Positions 1 through 5,205 of a stretch of 5,662 nucleotides of DNA are shown in pieces. The DNA lies in NCBI GenBank assembly GCA_002393725.1, contig DGTJ01000047.1, positions 64,189 through 69,850 of the forward strand, given 5' to 3'. The DNA comes from Prevotella sp. UBA4339 (lineage in GTDB: Bacteria; Bacteroidota; Bacteroidia; Bacteroidales; Bacteroidaceae). A model generated the notes under the pieces. The model was not told the DNA's origin. It did no database searches and was given only the letters and a program-made list of their open reading frames with translations. The first letter of the stretch is position 1. Each line of letters begins with the position of its first letter. The translations under genes were made by a program, and so were the position numbers.

Positions 1-216
1 GCCATCATCATGGGTATGGACTCTGAGGCAGGCTATCAGAAGCTCTCTGCCAAGATACCTCTCAAGGAGCTCAGCAGCTATTCTATCGCTCTCAGCTCTC
101 TCACTGGAGGACGTGCATCGTTCAATACCAAGTTTGCAAGCTACGAGCTTGTTCCTAACGACATCCAGCAGGCTCTCATCAAGGAGCACGAGGCTGAGCT
201 CAAGGACGAAGAGTAA
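1..216 (+). CDS. Elongation factor G, C-terminal fragment (second EF-G paralogue likely)
   Basis: The frame is open from base 1 and ends at TAA 214-216, giving the last 71 residues of a protein whose start lies outside the window. The tail carries the EF-G domain V signature: GMDSEAGYQKLSAKIPLKEL, then SSYSIALSSLTGGRASF, then KFASYELVPNDIQ. EF-G is the GTPase that drives tRNA and mRNA translocation on the ribosome; the GTPase domain is not visible here. In Bacteroidetes the main fusA normally sits in the str operon before rpsJ. Here the gene is followed by a terminator and a lipoprotein gene instead, so I infer the second EF-G paralogue carried by this phylum. Family assignment is firm; the choice of paralogue rests on context only. 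Confidence 0.88.
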   Translation, partial: AIIMGMDSEAGYQKLSAKIPLKELSSYSIALSSLTGGRASFNTKFASYELVPNDIQQALIKEHEAELKDEE

Positions 217-263
217 GGCGCTCAGGCGCACAAGACTATGCGCTACAGGCGCAAATGGATACA

Positions 264-301
264 GGGAGCGCAAGGGGATACAACCTTTGCGCCCCCATTT
301 T
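264..301 (+). terminator. Rho-independent terminator of the EF-G gene
   Basis: GGG-A-GCGCAAGGG (264-276) pairs with CCTTTGCGC-C-CCC (284-296). The stem has 12 pairs, one of them G-U, plus one A-C mismatch at 267/293, and a 7-nt loop. It is followed by ATTTT (297-301), a short and weak T-run. It lies 48 bp after the EF-G stop and fits an end of that transcript. Confidence 0.65.
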
Positions 302-385
302 GTATTGTGGTGGGTACGGCTTGTCTGAGCCGGTCGATATTTCTGTTCGCGTTCCCAACGTTAAAGTTTGTGAAAGTAAACTGCG

Positions 386-421
386 CTTGTGTCTGAATCT
401 AGTATTTTATTAGTACTTTTG
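386..421 (+). promoter_or_regulatory. Candidate Bacteroidetes promoter for the 469-aa lipoprotein
   Basis: TACTTTTG at 414-421 is a perfect match to the Bacteroidetes -7 consensus TAnnTTTG. The -33 element is poor: only CTTG at 386-389, with a 24-nt spacer instead of the usual 19-21. The box is about 60 bp before the ATG at 482, a normal leader length. A small inverted repeat, AGTTT (365-369) with AAACT (378-382), lies just upstream and could be an operator, but this is weak. The leader ends in an AT-rich stretch with AAGAGAAG touching the ATG. Confidence 0.45.
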
Positions 422-481
422 TGACTGAAAGTTAAATATAGTTATAGTTTATCCAATTATTAACATTTTAATCAAGAGAAG

Positions 482-1891
482 ATGAAAAAAATATTCAACT
501 GGGTGCTCGCTGCCACCCTCGTATGCAGTCCTGCAGCTTTCACATCGTGTACATCCGGCTCAGAGGATAACCCTGGCCAGGAGCAGGCCAAGAAGAACCG
601 TAAGGAGTTCGTACAGCACACCCGTGCCACTCTGAAAACCCTGGCCGAGAACCTGAACTTCCGTTCATGGGATGAAGCAAACCAGTTTAACACATATCTC
701 AACGAATACGTGCTTAACAACCCAGAGTTCAATCGCTCGGTAATTTTCACATTCATCCAGCAAGCATATCAGAACGTGAAGCCCGTGGAAGCAGGCAGCG
801 AACTGTCTCAGATGGGATACAAGATGTACGGCACGGTAGACCTGACCAACTTCAACTATCGCTTCACGATGAACGACGACATGACTGGGTTCGATGTTGA
901 GCCAGCCGATGACTTCGAAGTGCTTCTCAGCGGATGGAGTCCTTTGACTCAGAAGATAGAGAAGGACATCTACAAGATTGTGATGAAGTCAAGCGGCCCA
1001 ATCCTTACGAGAGTCATCTCTTCCAGCCGGATGGATGGTATGGCTGTAGTACTGCGCCTCTCTTCCGACTTCCAGTTCGCAGTGTCAAACAAGGTTGCAG
1101 GCACATGGATCGACAACTACACCGGTACTCTCCACTATTCAAGAGCTGAAGGAGCCACAGATGCCAGCAAGGGATACGATGCCAGCGCAACTATCAATTC
1201 TCACATACCAGCTGCCGGAGGCAAGCCTGCCGATGATACTCAGCTGTACTTCGCAATATCAAGTGACCGCGTGAACGGTCATGCCACCAGCAAGTTCAGC
1301 TATGTACAGAACGACCGCAAGCTCATCGAGCTAAGCATGAAGGAGAGCGGCAACGACATAGTCAATCTCAGCAACATCGACCTGAAGGATTTCACTCAAG
1401 CCGCATCTATCTTCGACGTGATCGCAGCCATCCTCAGCACTCGCAGCATCGACGAGGCAAGCCTGACACTGCTCGACGACCTCACAACCAACTTCAGCAT
1501 CAGCAACATCGCACAGGCCATCATGGTGCAGCACAAGAGCAAAGAGGCTCGCCGCAACTATGCCGACCAGCAGACCATCGACCAGTACACTCAGCAGCTC
1601 AACCAGCTCATGTCGGCTAAGATTACATGCAAGGGCCTGGGTCAGGAGATTCCTATGAGACTGGTGACCGAGAAGTTCGGTGTGGACTACGTGACGATGC
1701 CTGCCTTCAACTTCTCCGATGAGAACGGCTACGTAAGCCTCGTTGACCTGCTCGACGCGGAGTCTATGAAGTATGCCATCAATATCGTGGACCACTCAGC
1801 AGAGCCTTTGCAGCAGAGTGTCATCGTGGCTCGCCAGCTTCTACAGTTTTTGCAGAGCGTGTATTCGGCACCCTTCAGCATCGAAGAGTAG
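482..1891 (+). CDS. Predicted outer-membrane lipoprotein of unknown function, 469 aa
   Basis: I do not recognise the family. The protein starts with a clear lipoprotein signal: K2-K3, a hydrophobic core at about residues 4-20, and lipobox FTSC with the acylated Cys at 23. The residues after it (TSGSEDN) carry two acids at +5 and +6, which resembles but does not strictly match Bacteroidetes surface-export signals. The mature part has no further membrane segment. Residues 35-75 look helical and charged, 90-260 are rich in alternating beta-like stretches, and 300-400 are helical with a Q-rich portion near 370-385. The predicted product is therefore a secreted, membrane-anchored globular protein. 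ATG 482 is chosen because the signal peptide begins there. It appears to be a single-gene transcript, with its own candidate promoter and a strong terminator. Confidence 0.88.
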   Translation: MKKIFNWVLAATLVCSPAAFTSCTSGSEDNPGQEQAKKNRKEFVQHTRATLKTLAENLNFRSWDEANQFNTYLNEYVLNNPEFNRSVIFTFIQQAYQNVKPVEAGSELSQMGYKMYGTVDLTNFNYRFTMNDDMTGFDVEPADDFEVLLSGWSPLTQKIEKDIYKIVMKSSGPILTRVISSSRMDGMAVVLRLSSDFQFAVSNKVAGTWIDNYTGTLHYSRAEGATDASKGYDASATINSHIPAAGGKPADDTQLYFAISSDRVNGHATSKFSYVQNDRKLIELSMKESGNDIVNLSNIDLKDFTQAASIFDVIAAILSTRSIDEASLTLLDDLTTNFSISNIAQAIMVQHKSKEARRNYADQQTIDQYTQQLNQLMSAKITCKGLGQEIPMRLVTEKFGVDYVTMPAFNFSDENGYVSLVDLLDAESMKYAINIVDHSAEPLQQSVIVARQLLQFLQSVYSAPFSIEE

Positions 1892-1913
1892 CCTGCTGCT
1901 AAGTAATAGTAAT

Positions 1914-1950
1914 ATGTTTCGGAAGCGCTTGGAGCTTCCGAAACATTTTT
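1914..1950 (+). terminator. Strong intrinsic terminator of the lipoprotein gene
   Basis: ATGTTTCGGAAGC (1914-1926) pairs perfectly with GCTTCCGAAACAT (1934-1946), a 13-bp stem with a 7-nt loop (GCTTGGA), followed by TTTT then ATATT. It begins 22 bp after the TAG of the lipoprotein. The gene on the other strand converges on this point. Read on the minus strand the hairpin is followed by ATTACTATT, a poor U-tract, so termination there would be weaker. Confidence 0.9.
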
Positions 1951-1975
1951 ATATTAAGGTGTTTCCTCCTTTTTT

Positions 1976-2413
1976 TTACGTGAAGTTGAAGTCCGTCTCG
2001 TAGTGATCGAAGGCGATGCCGTCTGTGGGTCCGAACTTGGCGAGGATATTCAGGATGTCTTGCTGCTGACTGGGCGAGAGCTTGTTCTCACCGTGATGGT
2101 ATCGGTAGTAAGGACCGTTGCCGCTGCTGAAGTAGTTCTTCACGCATCGGCGTGCCTCAGCCTGCTGATGGTGGGGCACGTTCTTGTAGATGCCCTTGAA
2201 GCCCCATGCCTTCTGCACCAGCTTGTTGTCGCAGAATAGCTGGCACTCGCCGCTCTCCCAGGCCGTAGGATAGACGGCCGGCCCGCCAAGACGCTTTATC
2301 GTCTGCACCAGCCTTGCCTGGTAGTGCAGACAGTTTTCGCGATGCTGACAGTTGTCATTAAAGCAAAGTTCAAATCCCATAGGGATATTTTTCGGTTCAA
2401 GTATCTTTTCCAT
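1976..2413 (-). CDS. DUF6078-like small Cys-containing protein, 145 aa
   Basis: The protein has C17-x4-C22-x5-C28, then C57 and C61. It continues with KNVPHHQQAEARRCVKNYF, YYRYHHGE and LSPSQQQDILNILAKFG, and an acidic aromatic tail (FDHYETDF). This order matches my memory of DUF6078, a family of unknown function common in Prevotella and Bacteroides; the N-terminal Cys cluster could bind a metal. There is no signal peptide, so it is probably cytoplasmic. The frame also has an ATG at 2425 (MLGL then MEK), but those codons are exactly one copy of the ATGTTAGGTCT repeat, and relatives begin close to the first Cys pair, so I prefer the ATG at 2413. It lies 130 bp downstream of the vapE-like gene on the same strand. 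No consensus promoter was seen in that gap, so the two may be co-transcribed. Confidence 0.72.
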   Translation of the reverse strand: MEKILEPKNIPMGFELCFNDNCQHRENCLHYQARLVQTIKRLGGPAVYPTAWESGECQLFCDNKLVQKAWGFKGIYKNVPHHQQAEARRCVKNYFSSGNGPYYRYHHGENKLSPSQQQDILNILAKFGPTDGIAFDHYETDFNFT

Positions 2414-2427
2414 AAGACCTAACATTG
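2411..2427 (-). repeat. Isolated iteron copy, left arm, overlapping the DUF6078-like start
   Basis: On the minus strand one ATGTTAGGTCT unit (2425-2415) is preceded by AATCA and followed by T. This gives AATCAATGTTAGGTCTT, the same 17 bases as on the plus strand around 4081-4097. The unit runs directly into the ATG at 2413. A protein bound here would cover the translation start region of the downstream gene. Confidence 0.75.
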
Positions 2428-2481
2428 ATTATTTGTAATTATTTTATTTTCAGCTGGTAATGCTCTCAAATTGTGCCTCTC

Positions 2482-2538
2482 AGACCTAACAAAGAGGTAA
2501 CAAAGACCTAACATGAGACCTAACATAAGACCTAACAT
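2482..2538 (-). repeat. Left iteron array: five ATGTTAGGTCT-type units
   Basis: Read on the minus strand from 2538 to 2482, three perfect ATGTTAGGTCT units are separated by single bases (T, C). They are followed by a degenerate unit TTGTTACCTCT and a final TTGTTAGGTCT. The unit period is 12, 12, 11 and 11 bp, about one helical turn, so all units face the same side of the DNA. The array starts 5 bp after the vapE-like stop codon. It is the inverted copy of 3974-4030, with 55 of 57 positions identical; the two differences are the first bases of units 4 and 5. Confidence 0.92.
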
Positions 2539-2543
2539 CCCAG

Positions 2544-3776
2544 TCATGCTGCATTCAGTGGTATCACCTTATAGAATGACACGTTGCTGCGGTCTGTCGA
2601 TTCAAATCCGAGTGCAGTCATAGCATTTCCTACGCGCACCTTATTACCGTGATTTATTTCAACCGAGGGATATGACTTCTGAATATAGTTCAGCAGCATC
2701 TTTGAGTTCATCATCTTGCCGGCTTCACCCTCCTTTGGCTTGCGGAAGCAGATTTCTACCATCTCTGCTATGTCCTTCTGTTCCAGATAGTTCTGGTTCA
2801 GCTGCTGGATGCGGGCCACCTCATCGTTCGAGAACCAATATGGCGTCTTGGCCACCTTCAGTTCATAGATTACCTGTGCATAGAGCTGCTCATAGCATAT
2901 CTCACCGGAATTGTCGATGTACTGTCCGTCAGGAATCGTCAGGCAGATGTATCTGCGGCTGCCTGTTGCGTCAGTCAGCGGATGAGGATTGTTGGTAGTA
3001 GCCACAAACGATGCAAATCGGGGCCGGTCTTCCTGCGATGCCCCATAGATGGGCCTGCCGTTCACCTTGCTCTTCGAGAGTGTCTGCTTCAGCGCAGCGT
3101 GCTGGCTGGGACGGATGGCATCGAGCTCATCGAGGTTTACCAGCAGATTGTTCGTCAGCGCCATCTCCTTGTCAAACTTGTTAGAGAGGTTGAGGTGGTC
3201 GAGATAATACTCTCGCAGCTGCATTGGCAGCAGGCGATGGAAGAATGTAGTCTTGCCGCATCCCTGAGCCCCAATCAACGTAGGCACGCACTCATTGCCG
3301 TGAAGGGTGTCCATCTGCAGCCAGTGGGCCACGGCCGAGCGCAGCCATGTGGCAAGATAGCCCTGCTGCTCGGAGGTGATGCCGGGCAGGCGGCTGAAGA
3401 GCTGGCCGATGTGGTTCTGTCCGTCCCAGCGGGGCAGGCCGTTCAGGTAGTCGCCGATAGGATTATGTTCGGCTACATCTTCAGAGTGTACGAACTCCTG
3501 TATCTCCGTCTTCGGACTGCCTTTTTCGCACACCTGCTCCTTCTTGGCCCTGCGGATGATGCTGTTCAGGGCCTCCTGGGTCAGAGGCCGCCAGGACTGC
3601 GAGGTGACCGGCGGCTGCTCGTCAGCGGAATCGTCAGACTTGATTGCAAATTCCACCTTCCCGTTGAGCACATTGCGACGGAAACAGTAGTTTTCATTGA
3701 GAAACTGCTCTACAGCGAGTGTAGTTTCAAGGGCAGCATTGGCAGCGCCCCCATTGATAAATGGTTTCATACTCAT
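2544..3776 (-). CDS. VapE/VirE-family P-loop protein with SF3-helicase-like motifs, 410 aa
   Basis: Residues 16-75 resemble the N-terminal part of Bacteroidales VapE proteins (FLNENYCFRRNVLNGKVEF, then LNSIIRRA). Residues 106-130 carry the family signature DYLNGLPRWDG. The ATPase core follows: Walker A GAQGCGKT at 169-176, Walker B LLVNLDE at 211-217, sensor 1 ATTNN at 259-263, and a probable arginine-finger segment TGSRRY at 271-276. The C-terminal 60 residues look like the DUF3874 type. All key residues are present, so an active cytoplasmic ATPase, probably acting on DNA, is expected. Relatives occur in prophages, pathogenicity islands and satellites, often with a primase or VirE_N partner; none is encoded here. 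ATG 3776 is used; M3 at 3770 is possible. A consensus promoter lies about 90 bp upstream. Paired iteron arrays flank the gene. Confidence 0.85.
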   Translation of the reverse strand: MSMKPFINGGAANAALETTLAVEQFLNENYCFRRNVLNGKVEFAIKSDDSADEQPPVTSQSWRPLTQEALNSIIRRAKKEQVCEKGSPKTEIQEFVHSEDVAEHNPIGDYLNGLPRWDGQNHIGQLFSRLPGITSEQQGYLATWLRSAVAHWLQMDTLHGNECVPTLIGAQGCGKTTFFHRLLPMQLREYYLDHLNLSNKFDKEMALTNNLLVNLDELDAIRPSQHAALKQTLSKSKVNGRPIYGASQEDRPRFASFVATTNNPHPLTDATGSRRYICLTIPDGQYIDNSGEICYEQLYAQVIYELKVAKTPYWFSNDEVARIQQLNQNYLEQKDIAEMVEICFRKPKEGEAGKMMNSKMLLNYIQKSYPSVEINHGNKVRVGNAMTALGFESTDRSNVSFYKVIPLNAA

Positions 3777-3866
3777 AGATATAATAATTTTAGAAATTAA
3801 ATATTGTCCTTGATGTTAAATCATTGATGGACGATGCGCTTTTCACAGCGTTCTCCTTTCAAAGTG

Positions 3867-3898
3867 CAAAGATACAAAAAAATAAAGCGGTTTGCAAA
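3867..3898 (-). promoter_or_regulatory. Consensus Bacteroidetes promoter of the vapE-like gene
   Basis: On the minus strand, TTTG (3898-3895) is followed by a 20-nt spacer and TATCTTTG (3874-3867), a perfect match to TTTG-N19-21-TAnnTTTG. Transcription would begin near 3860, giving a leader of about 85 nt. The -33 box is part of the perfect palindrome TTTGCAAA (3891-3898), a possible operator half. Confidence 0.8.
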
Positions 3899-3960
3899 TT
3901 TTCTGCGAAAAAAAGCATTATTTTCTGCAAATGTTAAATGAAATCTGATTTTTTAGTAAG
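3875..3960. other. AT-rich tract next to the right iterons
   Basis: This stretch has A- and T-runs and few G or C bases. It contains the direct repeat ATTTTCTGC at 3898-3906 and 3920-3928 (22 bp apart, two helical turns) and the palindrome TTTGCAAA at 3891-3898. It lies between the vapE promoter and the right iteron array and is the most easily melted part of the region. AT-rich DNA beside iterons is the usual design of iteron-controlled replication origins; assigning that role here is inference. Confidence 0.45.
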
Positions 3961-3973
3961 GAGTCGTGCTGAG

Positions 3974-4030
3974 ATGTTAGGTCTTATGTTAGGTCTCATG
4001 TTAGGTCTGTGTTACCTCTATGTTAGGTCT
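3974..4030 (+). repeat. Right iteron array: five ATGTTAGGTCT-type units
   Basis: ATGTTAGGTCT occurs at 3974-3984, 3986-3996 and 3998-4008. A degenerate GTGTTACCTCT follows at 4009-4019, then ATGTTAGGTCT at 4020-4030. The array is the inverted partner of 2482-2538, with the same unit order, the same linker bases (T, C) and the same degenerate fourth unit. The arrays enclose the vapE-like gene and its promoter, about 1.4 kb, and both point away from it. Confidence 0.93.
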
Positions 4031-4080
4031 TGGAAGAGGCAGAATCCCTCGAAACCCCTTTGTACAGGGACTTTTGCGAA

Positions 4081-4097
4081 AATCAATGTTAGGTCTT
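4081..4097 (+). repeat. Isolated iteron copy, right arm
   Basis: One ATGTTAGGTCT unit (4086-4096) sits inside AATCAATGTTAGGTCTT, identical to the block at the left arm (2411-2427, minus strand). It begins 55 bp after the right array; the left counterpart begins 56 bp after the left array. Between array and isolated unit the arms also share AGAGGCA(G/C)AAT (4035-4045 here; 2480-2470 on the minus strand), but otherwise differ. Confidence 0.75.
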
Positions 4098-4100
4098 GCG

Positions 4101-4115
4101 ATAAGTGCCACTTAT
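4101..4115. repeat. Palindrome ATAAGTGCCACTTAT
   Basis: A perfect 7-1-7 inverted repeat. Its right half is the GCCACTTAT/GGCACTTAT motif found in every unit of the 21-bp array that follows. It acts as a left cap of that array and is a plausible dimer binding site. Confidence 0.65.
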
Positions 4116-4130
4116 TCTACGAAATTTGGC

Positions 4131-4258
4131 ATTTATTTGTAGATACATTTATTTGTAGATACTTGGCACTTACATGTAGATACTTGGCACTTATTAATGT
4201 TTACTTGGCACTTATTAATGTTTACTTGGCACTTATTAATGTTTACTTGGCACTTATT
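4131..4258 (+). repeat. Tandem repeat array of 21-bp units (ACTTGGCACTTATTAATGTTT)
   Basis: A perfect 16-bp tandem duplication (ATTTATTTGTAGATAC, 4131-4146 and 4147-4162) leads into 21-bp units at 4161-4181 (a variant ending ACATGTAGAT), 4182-4202, 4203-4223 and 4224-4244 (three identical copies). A partial unit, ACTTGGCACTTATT, follows at 4245-4258. The 21-bp period is two helical turns, so the shared TTGGCACTTA core faces one side of the DNA. Identical copies indicate recent slippage or unequal crossover, or a selected protein-binding array. Confidence 0.9.
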
Positions 4259-4270
4259 GGTCAATAAGTG
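4251..4270. repeat. Palindrome closing the 21-bp array
   Basis: CACTTATTG (4251-4259) and CAATAAGTG (4262-4270) are perfect inverted copies around GT. The left half belongs to the last partial 21-bp unit, so the array ends with one unit in the opposite orientation. This mirrors the palindrome at its left end. Confidence 0.75.
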
Positions 4271-4334
4271 GCATCTATCTGATGCGGATGTGCTTTGCCC
4301 GTAGGCGGAGATTATTCCCATTAAGGGGAGCGTT

Positions 4335-4397
4335 GCAGTCCCATGCTGGGACTGCGATGTTCCCAACGTGGGACTGTGGCAGTCCCAACGTGGGACT
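4335..4397. repeat. Cluster of GTCCCA hairpins (REP-like)
   Basis: Hairpin 1: GCAGTCCCA (4335-4343), loop TGC, TGGGACTGC (4347-4355), a 9-bp stem. Hairpin 2: a decayed copy, TCCCA (4361-4365), loop ACG, TGGGA (4369-4373). Hairpin 3: AGTCCCA (4381-4387), loop ACG, TGGGACT (4391-4397), a 7-bp stem. No T-run follows on either strand, so these are poor terminators. They could lie in the 3' end of the minus-strand lipoprotein transcript and protect it, or be a dispersed REP-type element. Confidence 0.7.
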
Positions 4398-4469
4398 ATT
4401 GTTCGAGCCTTACTGTCGGGCACGTTGCTTTAGTCGGTGGGACTGTCCTGACCCCTTATGCTCCTTTTT

Positions 4470-4958
4470 TTAGATGTCAATAATTCTGTTTAGGTCTTTT
4501 TGGTAACTTACGTTAAAGCGAGTATGCTCTCGTGCGTCGGCTTGATCGTAGGTGGCATCTTGGTAAATAATAATGGTGTAATCGCCATCAGCGAGGGGAC
4601 CGACTTCACAATAAAGGTCGTAAGGGCAGATGCAGTTGGCAGCATCTGCATTGTATTTTTCTGTTACCTTGATTACATTGCCATCAATAGTTGCGATAAT
4701 ATTGAACCCTCCTGCTTCGCAATTGAACAGGGCATTCTTATGATTGATAGACAAATAACCATCTTTTAGGCCCTTGACTTCGATGGTCTCATTTTCGTCG
4801 TAAAGAATTCCTCCTTCATCTCCAACACGTGTAGCAGACTTACAACCGCTATTGGCAAAATTCCTAACCTTAAACAGTTCATTACCCTCATCACTGCTAC
4901 AAGCACTGAATAATCCGAGCGAAAGCATCACACCTAAACCAAATAGAACTTTTCTCAT
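4470..4958 (-). CDS. Small Cys-rich predicted lipoprotein, 162 aa
   Basis: The N-terminus is a typical lipoprotein signal: R2-K3, a hydrophobic core to about residue 17, lipobox FSAC with Cys 20. It is followed by SSDE, an acidic stretch right after the Cys that resembles Bacteroidetes surface-export signals. The mature part has five more Cys (39, 80, 109, 111, 117), including the tight motif NCICPYDLYC. It is rich in beta-like strands (YLSINHKNALF, FNIIATIDG, DYTIIIYQ), suggesting a small beta-sandwich. I recall similar lipoproteins with N-C-x-C-PYDL motifs in Bacteroides; none has a known role to my knowledge. Start ATG 4958 is supported by the signal peptide. Base composition is more AT-rich than the lipoprotein at 482-1891. 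It reads away from ilvC. Confidence 0.85.
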   Translation of the reverse strand: MRKVLFGLGVMLSLGLFSACSSDEGNELFKVRNFANSGCKSATRVGDEGGILYDENETIEVKGLKDGYLSINHKNALFNCEAGGFNIIATIDGNVIKVTEKYNADAANCICPYDLYCEVGPLADGDYTIIIYQDATYDQADAREHTRFNVSYQKDLNRIIDI

Positions 4959-5040
4959 AATTCTTTTTTAAATCAATAATCTAACTACTAAACCCACAAA
5001 GGTTGAAAAACTTGTATGAGAGAATAAATTATTAACAAAC

Positions 5041-5072
5041 TTTAATCGTTGCATATGCACAAGGTAACTTTG
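5041..5072 (+). promoter_or_regulatory. Candidate upstream promoter with palindrome in the spacer
   Basis: TAACTTTG (5065-5072) matches TAnnTTTG perfectly. Twenty bases upstream is TTTA (5041-5044), a one-base deviation from the -33 TTTG. The perfect palindrome TGCATATGCA (5050-5059) sits between the two boxes, a good position for a repressor. Initiation here would give an ilvC leader of about 300 nt. Confidence 0.4.
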
Positions 5073-5168
5073 TTAGCGGAGATACCATCAAATAAAGGCA
5101 AAAAGATACTCACTTGTTAGTTTTTTGTGGAAAATAAAGGCAGATGTGTCATTTATTCCGCGTTTTTC

Positions 5169-5199
5169 TTTGCACTTTGCTCATTTATCACTAACTTTG
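5169..5199 (+). promoter_or_regulatory. Consensus Bacteroidetes promoter for ilvC
   Basis: TTTG (5169-5172), a 19-nt spacer and TAACTTTG (5192-5199) fit the Bacteroidetes consensus exactly. A second TTTG (5176-5179) lies too close to serve as the -33 box. Transcription would start near 5206, leaving a leader of about 170 nt before the ilvC ATG. Confidence 0.75.
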
Positions 5200-5205
5200 C
5201 AGGCG

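Larger units (their letters stand above)
3777..4469. other. 693-bp gene-free, repeat-dense region upstream of the vapE-like gene
   Basis: From left to right it holds the vapE leader (3777-3860), the vapE promoter, an AT-rich tract, the right iteron array, a 55-bp spacer, an isolated iteron, a 21-bp repeat array with palindromic caps, and a cluster of GTCCCA hairpins. Reading frames of 109 and 96 codons cross it on the two strands. They are repetitive by construction, since 21 bp equals seven codons, and lack gene-like features, so I call no protein here. Confidence 0.8.

Noticed and set aside
1331..1795. 154-codon minus-strand frame inside the 469-aa lipoprotein gene
   Set aside because: Antisense shadow of a gene with a clear signal peptide and terminator.
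2982..3800. 272-codon plus-strand frame opposite the vapE-like gene
   Set aside because: It is a shadow of the minus-strand gene, which has clear Walker A/B and sensor motifs; the shadow has no recognisable motif.
2482..4030. CRISPR array
   Set aside because: Units are 11 bp at 11-12-bp periods with no unique spacers, and the two arrays are inverted; no cas genes are present.
2411..4097. Insertion sequence with terminal inverted repeats
   Set aside because: No transposase motifs are present, the arms are arrays of short units rather than single terminal repeats, and no flanking target duplication was seen.
3938..4267. 109-codon plus-strand frame with MLGL and YLALINV repeats
   Set aside because: It is made of the iteron array and the 21-bp array read as codons. 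The 7-residue periodicity follows from a 21-bp unit, and there is no conserved domain or promoter fit.
4133..4423. 96-codon minus-strand frame with NKCQVNI repeats
   Set aside because: The same 21-bp array read on the other strand, preceded by hairpin sequence; no support as a gene.
4487..4498. TGTTTAGGTCTT as a further iteron
   Set aside because: It has an extra T in the core and lies within the coding end of the minus-strand lipoprotein; more likely chance.
5090..5142. Direct repeat AAATAAAGGCA as attachment or target site
   Set aside because: Only 11 bp in an AT-rich intergenic region, 42 bp apart, with nothing mobile between the copies.
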